Below are positions 7,518-15,241 of a stretch of DNA of 56,875 bases, piece by piece (the first letter of the stretch is position 1; each line of letters starts with the position of its first letter). Under the pieces are notes generated by a model that saw nothing but the letters and a program-made list of their open reading frames with translations, was not told where the DNA came from and did not search any database. The stretch is from S141-55 sp964422065 (GTDB taxonomy: Bacteria; Hydrothermota; Hydrothermia; WGAB01): positions 1 to 56,875 of the forward strand of contig CAYQZW010000002.1 in the NCBI GenBank assembly GCA_964422065.1, written 5' to 3'. The position numbers and the translations under genes were made by a program.

Positions 7518-10070
7518 ATGGGAACCCTGATCCTCAACGGAAAAGAGGTTCAGTTCGAACCCGGTGAGACGCTCCTTCAAGTGGCCTGGCGTCACGGCAT
7601 CGATATTCCCGTTTTCTGCTACCATCCTCATCTTCCCGTCATTGCTGCCTGTCGGATGTGTCTTGTAGAGGTGGAGCACCGGGGTCGCACCATGCTGATG
7701 CCGGCCTGTGGCACGGCTGCCCAGGAAGGCATGAAGGTCACCACCGATAACGAACGGGTTCTTCAGGCCCGCAAAGACCAACTCCAATTCCTCCTCTTGC
7801 ATCATCCGTTGGAGTGTCCGGTCTGTGATGCCGGAGGCGAATGTGATCTCCAGAACATCACATTCCGACACGGCCCCACCCAATCCGCCTTTGAGTTCCC
7901 GAAGCACGAGAAAGAACGCCGGTCCGCGGGTCCCTTCCTCGAACTTTACCCCAACCGATGCATCATCTGCTACCGGTGTGTCTCCTTTTACCGGCAGATT
8001 GAGGGGGGTGAAGACTGGGGCTATGAGGAGCGGGGGACCGAGATCCTGGTCGGTCCGTACCGCGATACCATCCTTCAGAGTGAGTTTTCTGGGAACATGA
8101 TTGAAGTGTGCCCTCTGGGCGCCATTACGGGCCGGGACTACCGGTTCAGGATTCGGCCATGGGAATACACGGTCATGCCGAGTGTCTCTCCCCATGACTC
8201 CCTGGGAGCCAACCTGAAGGTCTATCTCCGGCCCGGTACCCGCTACGGACGGGGACATATGGTCACCGGAGGATATCGCGGCGAAGACCACGAGATCTTC
8301 CGATGCAACATTCGTTTCAACCCCCAGATCAACGATCCTTGGATTGACGACCGGTCCCGGTTTGTCCATGAATTCATCAATGCGGAGGACCGGGTGCTTT
8401 ACCCGCGGATCCTCAACGATGGACAGCCGCAGGAGACGGATTGGGAGACGGCTCTGCGAATGCTCAGGGACCGGCTCACCGAGGTCCTTGAGACCCACGG
8501 TCCGGAGGCGATTGGGGGGATCGCCGGGGGCATCGGGACCAATGAAGCCGCTCTCCTCTTTGAGCACTGGCTCCGACACGTCATCGGCACCCCCCATCTG
8601 GATTCCCGGCCTCCGAATGGTCAAATGGACCGGGATCCCCTGGTCCTGGGGTTGGGCTTCTCAGGCTCCACCGCTACCCAGGTGGACATTGACACCGCCG
8701 ACCTCATCCTGGGGTTCAACCTCCAGATCAAAAATGCGTTCCCGATCCTGGGCCCCCGTCTCCTTCGCCAGAAACGCTACGGACTCTCGTTCCACCTCAC
8801 CCCGTACGCAGACCCTGAAGACCGGAAGTATTTCCGAACCCACATCCTTTACCACCCCTGCCATGAAGAGGCGGTCACCCTGGCACTGGCGCTCTTCATC
8901 GCCCGAGAACTCGGGTACGAACTGGACGGTGTGGCCGGACTGGATCCTCACGACCTAATGGCCCAGTGCAAAGTCAACACCCAGGACCTCCAGACCCTGG
9001 CCAGAGAACTCCTCTACGCCGGGCAGACCCTCATTCTGTTTGATGATGCTCAGAATCCTCGGGTGATCCAGAATCTCGTCCTCATCTCTGTCCTGACCAA
9101 GGCAAAGGTCCTGGTCCTCCGGACCGCTCCCAACGGCCAGGGGTTCGTGGACCAGGGGGTGCATCCCTGTCTGCTCCCGGGCCAGGTTCTGACTTCCTTC
9201 CCGGGCATGAACACTGCGGCAATGATTGAGGCCGCAGCGAAGGGCCGGCTCAAGGCCCTGGTTCTCTGGAACGTAGATCCATTGAAGGAATTCCCAGACC
9301 GTGCCCGAGTGGAGACTGCCCTGAAGAACCTGGATCTTTTGGTCGTCTTTGACATGTTCCACACCGAGACCGCGGCTATGGCCCATCTGCTCTTTCCGGT
9401 GGCCACCCCATTTGAGGAGACCGGGACGTACACCACCACGGACGGCATTCTCCAGCCGGTCCAGGCCCTTTTACATCCCCCTGGCCTGGCCAAGGACGCC
9501 GGTGTCGCCTTCCAGGAGGTCCTGAACTCCTTTGGCGTGGATCTTCCCGATCTTGAGACCTGGGTCAAAGAAAAGAACCCCCTCTACCGCGAGATTTATC
9601 CCCCCAAAGAGACGAAAGAGGTGGACCGATTCCCTCAATACATCCCTTCGGTGGCGACCCTTGCAGACAAGTACTCTTATCCGTATGTCCCTTACTCGCC
9701 ACAGTTAAAACTGCTGAAACCCAGGATCCCCGAAATTTCTGCGGAGGAGCGTCATCCCGCAGAGTGGGTGCTCCGGAGACATCTTTACTGGACGCGGTAT
9801 GGGCTTCGTTCGCCCCTGGTTCAAGAACTTCTTCCCCAACATGTCCTGACACTGCACCCAGAAACAGCGGAAACTCTGGGGATTCCGGAGGGAGAAGGGG
9901 TGGTCGAAGCGATGGGCCGTGCGTTCACGTATCGGACCGATCCGGAGGTTCCTCCGGGCCTTGTGCTTCTGCTCTGGCCTCCGCTCCGGACCGATGCCAA
10001 TCTCCTCTATCGGGGGACCCCGAGCGTAGATGTCCAATGGCTTGCCAAAATCCTGGAGGGCAAACCATGA
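7518..10070 (+). CDS. nuoG: NADH-quinone oxidoreductase subunit G (complex I)
   Basis: An 850-residue iron-sulfur subunit of the complex I peripheral arm. The N-terminal [2Fe-2S] ligands are C34, C45, C48 and C64. The H-x3-C-x2-C-x5-C cluster is H96, C100, C103 and C109 in HPLECPVCDAGGEC. The next [4Fe-4S] site uses C148, C151, C154 and C198 (EVCPLGAIT). The rest is a molybdopterin-oxidoreductase-like domain with no evident active-site cysteine, as in NuoG. It is first of nuoG-nuoI-nuoB and overlaps nuoI by ATGA. Genes C, D, E, F, H and J-N are not here. Confidence 0.9.
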   Translation: MGTLILNGKEVQFEPGETLLQVAWRHGIDIPVFCYHPHLPVIAACRMCLVEVEHRGRTMLMPACGTAAQEGMKVTTDNERVLQARKDQLQFLLLHHPLECPVCDAGGECDLQNITFRHGPTQSAFEFPKHEKERRSAGPFLELYPNRCIICYRCVSFYRQIEGGEDWGYEERGTEILVGPYRDTILQSEFSGNMIEVCPLGAITGRDYRFRIRPWEYTVMPSVSPHDSLGANLKVYLRPGTRYGRGHMVTGGYRGEDHEIFRCNIRFNPQINDPWIDDRSRFVHEFINAEDRVLYPRILNDGQPQETDWETALRMLRDRLTEVLETHGPEAIGGIAGGIGTNEAALLFEHWLRHVIGTPHLDSRPPNGQMDRDPLVLGLGFSGSTATQVDIDTADLILGFNLQIKNAFPILGPRLLRQKRYGLSFHLTPYADPEDRKYFRTHILYHPCHEEAVTLALALFIARELGYELDGVAGLDPHDLMAQCKVNTQDLQTLARELLYAGQTLILFDDAQNPRVIQNLVLISVLTKAKVLVLRTAPNGQGFVDQGVHPCLLPGQVLTSFPGMNTAAMIEAAAKGRLKALVLWNVDPLKEFPDRARVETALKNLDLLVVFDMFHTETAAMAHLLFPVATPFEETGTYTTTDGILQPVQALLHPPGLAKDAGVAFQEVLNSFGVDLPDLETWVKEKNPLYREIYPPKETKEVDRFPQYIPSVATLADKYSYPYVPYSPQLKLLKPRIPEISAEERHPAEWVLRRHLYWTRYGLRSPLVQELLPQHVLTLHPETAETLGIPEGEGVVEAMGRAFTYRTDPEVPPGLVLLLWPPLRTDANLLYRGTPSVDVQWLAKILEGKP

Positions 10071-10654
10071 TTTTACCTCTTTTAAAGGGACTTTCGGTCA
10101 CCCTGAAACATTTTTTCAAGCCCAAGATTACGGTCCAGTACCCTGAGGAGCGCAAGCCGCTCCCTCCCCGTGCCCGTTGGCTCCACAAACTCCAGCGCCA
10201 TGAAGATGGGCTGGAACGCTGTGTGGCCTGCATGCTGTGTGCGGCATCGTGTCCCACGGGTGCCATTTACATCGTGGGCGGGGAGAATACCGAAGACCAC
10301 CGGGTCTCCCATGGGGAACGCTATGCGGTGGTCTGGGACCTGGATCTGGGGCGATGCATGTTCTGCGGGATCTGTGTCGAGGCATGTCCGGAAGAGGTCA
10401 TCATCATGACCGACGAGTTTGAACTCGCGACCGAGAGCCGGGACGCACTGATCCTCCACAAGGATCGGCTCACCGCAAAGCCCGACGAGAAGCCCATCTG
10501 GGCATGGATGGGCTACTATCCCCGGGAGCCTGAAAAGCCGTCTCCCCTCCAATTGCCTCTATTCAAGCACAAGCGGTACTGGGAATACCTCCGGTCCAAG
10601 GGGCACCTGTCGTCGGAGTCTCCAAGGGACAAGGAGGCGCATCATGCCCCGTGA
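10067..10654 (+). CDS. nuoI: NADH-quinone oxidoreductase subunit I (complex I)
   Basis: A 195-residue ferredoxin-like subunit with two [4Fe-4S] motifs, CVACMLCAASCP (C52, C55, C58, C62) and CMFCGICVEACP (C97, C100, C103, C107), which carry electrons between the NuoG chain and NuoB. The N-terminal ILPLLKGLSVTLKHFF helix matches the membrane-contacting start of NuoI. The ATG overlaps the nuoG stop (ATGA) and has GGAGGG upstream. A C-terminal basic/proline extension is less conserved. It overlaps nuoB by 11 bp. Confidence 0.93.
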   Translation: MILPLLKGLSVTLKHFFKPKITVQYPEERKPLPPRARWLHKLQRHEDGLERCVACMLCAASCPTGAIYIVGGENTEDHRVSHGERYAVVWDLDLGRCMFCGICVEACPEEVIIMTDEFELATESRDALILHKDRLTAKPDEKPIWAWMGYYPREPEKPSPLQLPLFKHKRYWEYLRSKGHLSSESPRDKEAHHAP

Positions 10655-11204
10655 GCCCAGACCCGGTTATCCCCATCAGATCTACGGCGAATCCGGGAAA
10701 TTCAACGACACCCCGGTCCTGGAGGGTCGGGAGAGTTCCCTGATCCATCAACTTCGGAATCGGGTCCTTCTGACGACGGTCGACCGGATGGTCCGTTGGG
10801 CACGGAAAAATTCCCTCTGGCCGTTGCCTCTGGGCCTTGCCTGCTGCGCCATTGAAATGATGGGGACCTTCTTCGCACGCTATGACATGGCGAGGTTTGG
10901 GGCTGAGGTCTTCCGCTTCTCCCCGCGTCAGGCCGATCTCATGATCGTCGCAGGGACCGTAACCCGGAAGATGGCCCCGGCGATTAAGCGGCTCTATGAC
11001 CAAATGTCGGAACCCAAATGGGTGATCGCTATGGGTGCCTGTGCGATGGCCGGCGGCCCCTACAACTCTTATGCCGTGCTCCAGGGGGTGGACGAGATCA
11101 TCCCGGTGGACATTTATGTGCCGGGATGCCCACCCCGGCCTGAGGCCTTGCTTTACGGGATCATGAAATTGCAGGAGAAAATCCAGCGGAGCCGCGCACT
11201 ATGA
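10644..11204 (+). CDS. nuoB: NADH-quinone oxidoreductase subunit B (complex I)
   Basis: A 186-residue subunit holding the N2 [4Fe-4S] cluster next to the quinone site. Ligands are the tandem cysteines C67-C68 (LACCAIEMM), C133 (GACAMAGG) and C162 (VPGCPPRPEALL). A roughly 50-residue N-terminal stretch precedes the core. The G-I-B order is unusual, since nuoB normally sits between nuoA and nuoC. Its stop overlaps the start of an ABC-transporter gene (ATGA), so both are probably on one mRNA. Confidence 0.95.
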   Translation: MPREPRPGYPHQIYGESGKFNDTPVLEGRESSLIHQLRNRVLLTTVDRMVRWARKNSLWPLPLGLACCAIEMMGTFFARYDMARFGAEVFRFSPRQADLMIVAGTVTRKMAPAIKRLYDQMSEPKWVIAMGACAMAGGPYNSYAVLQGVDEIIPVDIYVPGCPPRPEALLYGIMKLQEKIQRSRAL

Positions 11205-11965
11205 GCATCCCGACGGATGGGGTTGTGGTCCAGGACCTCAAGAAATACTTTTTGGACCGGAAACGGGGGCTCATCAAGGCCGTAGATGGGGTGTCCTTTG
11301 AAGCACGACCCGGGGAGATCTTTGCCCTGTTAGGTCCCAATGGCGCAGGGAAAACCACATGCCTGCGGGTGATCGCGACGGTCTTAAAACCCACTGCAGG
11401 ACACGTCTTTGTCCATGGGTACCGGGTGACACAGCATCCAGACCGGGTCCGGCGCGTCCTGGGGTTCCATCCCGGGGACGCAGGGGTGTACCACCGACTC
11501 ACTCCCTTTGAGATGGTCACCGTCTTCGCAGAACTTGCGGGCCATTCCCGCCGAGATGCTCGGAGAAAAGCCCAGGAGATCTTTGAGCACCTGGGGCTCC
11601 TGGAGGTGGCCAAGACCCCCCTCGGCAAACTCTCTACCGGCCAACGCCAAAAAACGGCGATCGCACGGATCATGGTCGTGGACCCACCGGTGTGGGTCCT
11701 GGATGAACCGGCGCTGGGCCTGGATGTCCCTACGACCCAGGAAGTGGAACAGGCCATTCTGGACGCCAAGCGACGGGGCCGCACCGTCATCCTTTCCACG
11801 CACACGATGGAACAGGCCGAATACCTCGCCGATCGAATTGCCGTGATGGACCGCGGGAAGATCCAGGCCATGGGTACGATGGACGACCTTCGACGGCTCA
11901 CCCATAAGACCCGCCTCCGGGAGATCTTCCTGGACCTCATCCAACTGGAGGCTCCTTCGGCATGA
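11201..11965 (+). CDS. ABC transporter ATP-binding protein, NatA-like
   Basis: A 254-residue ATPase. Walker A is GPNGAGKTT (residues 45-53), the signature is LSTGQRQKTAIAR, Walker B is VWVLDEPALGLD, and the switch histidine is in ILSTHTMEQAE. It resembles NatA, the ATPase of the sodium-extruding NatAB exporter family, and other ABC-2-type drug or lipid exporters. It is coupled to nuoB upstream and to the permease gene downstream by ATGA overlaps. The transported substrate cannot be told from sequence. Confidence 0.88.
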   Translation: MSIPTDGVVVQDLKKYFLDRKRGLIKAVDGVSFEARPGEIFALLGPNGAGKTTCLRVIATVLKPTAGHVFVHGYRVTQHPDRVRRVLGFHPGDAGVYHRLTPFEMVTVFAELAGHSRRDARRKAQEIFEHLGLLEVAKTPLGKLSTGQRQKTAIARIMVVDPPVWVLDEPALGLDVPTTQEVEQAILDAKRRGRTVILSTHTMEQAEYLADRIAVMDRGKIQAMGTMDDLRRLTHKTRLREIFLDLIQLEAPSA

Positions 11966-13110
11966 AGGCACTGCTTCGCAAAGAGTTCCTGGATGTGATC
12001 CGAGACCGACGGACCCTGTTCAGCATGATTGTGGTCCCCTTGATCGCCATCCCCACAATCGTGGGCATCTCTTCATTCTTTGCAGAGCGAGGGATCGCCA
12101 AAATCCGTGCCGCCCGGATCACCATTTTTGTTCCTCAACAAGGCATCCCGGAAGAGGTCCGGGACCTCCTCCAGAAGGCCAACTTCCAACTGATTCCAGT
12201 CGCCAATCCGGTGGATAGCCTGACCGAGGAGATCCCCGCGGCCTTGATTCGTGAGGGGAACGTGTACCAGATCCTCTATGATGGAGCCAGTGAGAAAGGA
12301 CAGGAGGCACTCCGAAGAATTCGGGAGGTCCTGCGTCAACACCGGGATGTAATGGTCCGGCGCATGTTAGAAGACCTTGGAGTGCCCCCAGAAGTCCTGA
12401 AGCCCTTTGATGTTCAGGAGGTGAATCTGGCTTCAAGGGAACGGATGGGTGGGATGGTGATGGGGATGTTCCTGGGATACATCCTCGTCATCTTCATGTT
12501 TACCAGCGCGATGTATGCCGCAATGGACCTGACGGTAGGGGAAAAAGAGCGGCGAACTCTGGAGGTTCTCCTCTCCGCTGCCCCCATCCGTCGCAATGTC
12601 GTGATGGCTAAAATTACGATCGTTACATTGGTCGCCGTGCTCACCTCCATCATTCTGGTGATCGGGTGGATCCTCACCATGGTGTACTTTGGAGGGGCTT
12701 TTTTGACCCGTGAACTTCAAGGCGCGCTTCGCCTGGGGCTCAACGGCATCCAAGTGTTGTTGAGTTTCCTCCTGATCTTGCCCTTCGCAGTCTTCGTTGC
12801 CTCCCTTGAGGTTGCCATTGCTTCCTTTGCCCGGAGTTATCGGGAGGCTCAGTCTTATCTGAGTCCTCTGATGATTCTGGTCATCCTTCCAGCAATGGTC
12901 ACTTTGATGCCTGGCGGATCGGAGTTGGGGTGGTGGAAAGCCCTGGTGCCGGTGCTGAATGTCTCGGATACCTTTCGACAGATTCTCCAGGGCCACATCC
13001 TGGCTCCTCAGTATGGCCTTACGCTGATCAGCACCCTCGTTTATGCCGGGCTGGCCTTTTGGGGTTCGATCTTCCTCTTCCAGCGCGAAGAAATCCTGTT
13101 CCGAGAGTAG
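11962..13110 (+). CDS. ABC-2 type permease, NatB-like
   Basis: A 382-residue membrane protein. One N-terminal transmembrane helix (about residues 20-40) is followed by a large extracytoplasmic domain (about 50-170) and a block of five or so helices in the C-terminal half. GEKERRTLEVLLSAAPIRR is the typical ABC-2/NatB cytoplasmic loop. It forms the membrane part of the exporter with the ATPase just upstream. Sodium export is one family function, which would be notable beside complex I genes, but that link is inference. Confidence 0.85.
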   Translation: MKALLRKEFLDVIRDRRTLFSMIVVPLIAIPTIVGISSFFAERGIAKIRAARITIFVPQQGIPEEVRDLLQKANFQLIPVANPVDSLTEEIPAALIREGNVYQILYDGASEKGQEALRRIREVLRQHRDVMVRRMLEDLGVPPEVLKPFDVQEVNLASRERMGGMVMGMFLGYILVIFMFTSAMYAAMDLTVGEKERRTLEVLLSAAPIRRNVVMAKITIVTLVAVLTSIILVIGWILTMVYFGGAFLTRELQGALRLGLNGIQVLLSFLLILPFAVFVASLEVAIASFARSYREAQSYLSPLMILVILPAMVTLMPGGSELGWWKALVPVLNVSDTFRQILQGHILAPQYGLTLISTLVYAGLAFWGSIFLFQREEILFRE

Positions 13111-13125
13111 TTCCCCAGTTTTGGT

Positions 13126-13154
13126 TTGAATGGAAAGAGGAGGGCATGTATAAT
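13126..13154 (+). promoter_or_regulatory. promoter of rpmF-plsX
   Basis: TTGAAT (13126-13131), exactly 17 bp and TATAAT (13149-13154), 51 nt before the rpmF ATG. Confidence 0.75.
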
Positions 13155-13170
13155 TACCTGCCCACGAGAG

Positions 13171-13187
13171 CAGCCGGGTGACGGCTG
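13171..13187 (+). promoter_or_regulatory. leader hairpin just before the rpmF ribosome-binding site
   Basis: CAGCCG and CGGCTG form a 6-bp stem with a 5-nt loop. It ends 3 nt before AGGAGG of rpmF, so it could influence translation of L32. No known ribosomal-protein leader motif was recognised. Confidence 0.3.
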
Positions 13188-13204
13188 AAGAGGAGGTAAA
13201 ATCC

Positions 13205-13390
13205 ATGCCAGCTCCGAAACGAAGACATTCCAGAGCACGATCTCGGAAACGTCGGACACACTACAAGGCGCAAGTTCCGTCGTTTTCGGTTTGCCCGAAC
13301 TGTGGGCAACCGAAGCCTCCGCACCGGGTGTGTCCCCACTGTGGTTTTTATCGGGGACAATCGGTGATTTTCATCCGAGAGAAAGCATAA
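13205..13390 (+). CDS. rpmF: 50S ribosomal protein L32
   Basis: A 61-residue zinc-ribbon ribosomal protein. MPAPKRRHSRARSRKRR is the typical L32 N-terminus and CPNC/CPHC is the zinc site. The ATG at 13205 follows GAGGAGG with good spacing; an upstream in-frame ATG would add 9 unrelated residues. plsX follows after 6 bp, the widespread bacterial rpmF-plsX arrangement that links ribosome and lipid synthesis. Confidence 0.95.
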   Translation: MPAPKRRHSRARSRKRRTHYKAQVPSFSVCPNCGQPKPPHRVCPHCGFYRGQSVIFIREKA

Positions 13391-13396
13391 GTTCTC

Positions 13397-14392
13397 ATGG
13401 CACTGGTCGTACTGGATGCCTTCGGGAGTGATCGGGCTCCCGAGGTGGAAGTTTTGGGTGCCCTCCAGGCGCTCAAGGAAGACCCCGACCTACATGTCCT
13501 GTTGGTGGGGGACGCGTCGCTTCTCCGGTCCAGACTCCCCAAGCCGGTTCCGGACCGTCTGGAGATCCTCCACGCCCCAGAGCGTGTCACGATGCACGAC
13601 AAACCCACACAGGTCTTGCGGACCAAGAAGAACTCTTCCATTGCATTGGGGCTCCAGGCCCTTCAAGATCGTGGGGCTGCGGCCTTTATCTCCGCAGGGA
13701 ACACCGGCGCGGTGATGGCGTTCAGTCTGGTACAGTTGGGGCGAATTCAGGGCATTAAGCGGCCTGCCATTGGGGCGCTGTTTCCGACCACCCAGGGGTT
13801 TGCGCTCGTGCTGGATGTCGGCGCCAATGCCCAGGTCAAGCCCCAACACCTGCTGGAATTCGGACTGATGGGCTCTGTGATGGTGGAGCACCTCCTCGGC
13901 ATCCGGAACCCCCGGGTGGGTCTTCTCTCCATCGGGGAGGAAGAGACCAAGGGGAACGAGACCGTGTTTCAGGCCCGGGAACTCATGGCCAAAGACTCCC
14001 GGATCCAATTCGTCGGCTATGTGGAGGGCAACGATGTCCTCTTCGGCAAGGCCGATGTGATTGTCGCCGATGGCTTCACAGGGAACGTGATGTTGAAATT
14101 CGGAGAGGGGGTCATCAGTTTCATCAGTCTGTTGATTCGTCAAGCGATCAAGCGAAATCCCATTGCACTCCTTGGGGGTCTTCTGTTGCGGGGAGCCCTG
14201 AAGTCGTTGAAGCACCAACTGGATTTTGAAGAGTATGGGGGTGCACCGTTGATTGGGGTCAACGGCATCGTCATCATTGCGCACGGTCGGTCCTCGCCCC
14301 GCGCGATCAAGAACGCGATCCTGACGGGGAAACGGCTCCATCAAGAGGGTGTACTCCAGCACCTCCAGAACATTGCCACCCCTTCGTCCTAA
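13397..14392 (+). CDS. plsX: phosphate acyltransferase PlsX
   Basis: A 331-residue enzyme that converts acyl-ACP and phosphate to acyl phosphate, feeding PlsY in phospholipid synthesis. Landmarks are SAGNTGAVMA, IGALFPT, LDVGAN, GNETVFQA, FVGYVEGNDVLFG, DGFTGNVMLK and YGGAPLIGVNG. The N-terminus VVLDAFGSD is a variant of the usual DAMGGD motif. It directly follows rpmF and overlaps the radical SAM gene by 44 bp. No strong Shine-Dalgarno is seen, so translation may be coupled to rpmF. Confidence 0.95.
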   Translation: MALVVLDAFGSDRAPEVEVLGALQALKEDPDLHVLLVGDASLLRSRLPKPVPDRLEILHAPERVTMHDKPTQVLRTKKNSSIALGLQALQDRGAAAFISAGNTGAVMAFSLVQLGRIQGIKRPAIGALFPTTQGFALVLDVGANAQVKPQHLLEFGLMGSVMVEHLLGIRNPRVGLLSIGEEETKGNETVFQARELMAKDSRIQFVGYVEGNDVLFGKADVIVADGFTGNVMLKFGEGVISFISLLIRQAIKRNPIALLGGLLLRGALKSLKHQLDFEEYGGAPLIGVNGIVIIAHGRSSPRAIKNAILTGKRLHQEGVLQHLQNIATPSS

Positions 14393-15149
14393 CCCCTTGG
14401 ACGTTCGCCCCATCCGAACGAAGACCGCTCTGGTGAAGACCAAGATCCCGGGCTTTGACTACGTGATCAACCCCTACGTGGGCTGTGCCTTTGGCTGTCG
14501 GTTCTGCTATGTCCGAAAATTCTTGGATTTTTGGCAGATCCAGGAGCCCTGGGGGACCTTCGTATGGGCGAAGGTCAATTTGCCAGACCGATTACGGAGG
14601 GAACTCCCTCGTCGGCGTTGGCCGGCCCGCATCCTGATGAGTTCTTCTACGGACCCGTATGTGCCGCAGGAACGCCATTACCGAATCACACGGCAGGTTC
14701 TGGAACTCCTCTCCTTTGTACCGGTGGACCTTCAGATCCTGACCCGTTCAGATCTCATCCTTCGGGACGTAGATCTTCTGGGAAGATTCCGGCATCTCAG
14801 GATTGGCTTCTCCCTTTCCACAAACCGACCGGAGGTCAAACGGCTTCTGGAGCCCCGAAGCCCTGGAATCCAGCGGAGAATTCGCGCATTACAGACCCTT
14901 CGGGCTCGGGGATTTTCAACCTATGTGTTCATCGCCCCGCTGTTGCCGATCGACCTGGAAGGTCTGGTCCGGGACGTGGTCCCTTACGTGGACGAGATCC
15001 TCGTGGATGCCATGAATTATCCGGGGATGAACCGACGAGTCTTAAGGGACCACGGATTAGAGTTTGTTTTGGACCCTGTGTGGGTCCAAAAGACCCTGGA
15101 AGAACTCCGAGCGGCGGTGGAGCCGCGCGTGCCCGTCCGGGCCGTTTGA
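14349..15149 (+). CDS. radical SAM protein of the SPL/COG1533 family
   Basis: A 266-residue radical SAM protein with the iron-sulfur motif GCAFGCRFCYVR (C-x3-C-x2-C) preceded by NPYVGC. SSSTDPYVPQE and FSLSTNRPEV are further hallmarks of the SplB-like (spore photoproduct lyase-related) group. True spore photoproduct repair is not implied, because most COG1533 proteins have unknown substrates. The start is uncertain: a GTG at 14349 gives a 44-bp overlap with plsX, and shorter starts are possible because the first 25 residues are poorly conserved. It is the last gene before the EF-G promoter. Confidence 0.8.
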   Translation: MYSSTSRTLPPLRPNPLDVRPIRTKTALVKTKIPGFDYVINPYVGCAFGCRFCYVRKFLDFWQIQEPWGTFVWAKVNLPDRLRRELPRRRWPARILMSSSTDPYVPQERHYRITRQVLELLSFVPVDLQILTRSDLILRDVDLLGRFRHLRIGFSLSTNRPEVKRLLEPRSPGIQRRIRALQTLRARGFSTYVFIAPLLPIDLEGLVRDVVPYVDEILVDAMNYPGMNRRVLRDHGLEFVLDPVWVQKTLEELRAAVEPRVPVRAV

Positions 15150-15169
15150 CCTCCAACCGGGCCAAGTAT

Positions 15170-15198
15170 TTGACAAATGGGGTCAAAACCCTTATGAT
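15170..15198 (+). promoter_or_regulatory. strong promoter of fusA
   Basis: Consensus TTGACA (15170-15175), exactly 17 bp and TATGAT (15193-15198). Together with the csp promoter it is among the best matches in the window, as expected for a highly expressed gene. Confidence 0.85.
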
Positions 15199-15241
15199 GG
15201 ACGCCTTCACTTGAACTCCCCCTGGAGGAATGTGAGTCATC

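Noticed and set aside
13252..15149. Fatty-acid synthesis operon after rpmF-plsX
   Set aside because: No fab gene follows; the next genes are a radical SAM protein and EF-G.
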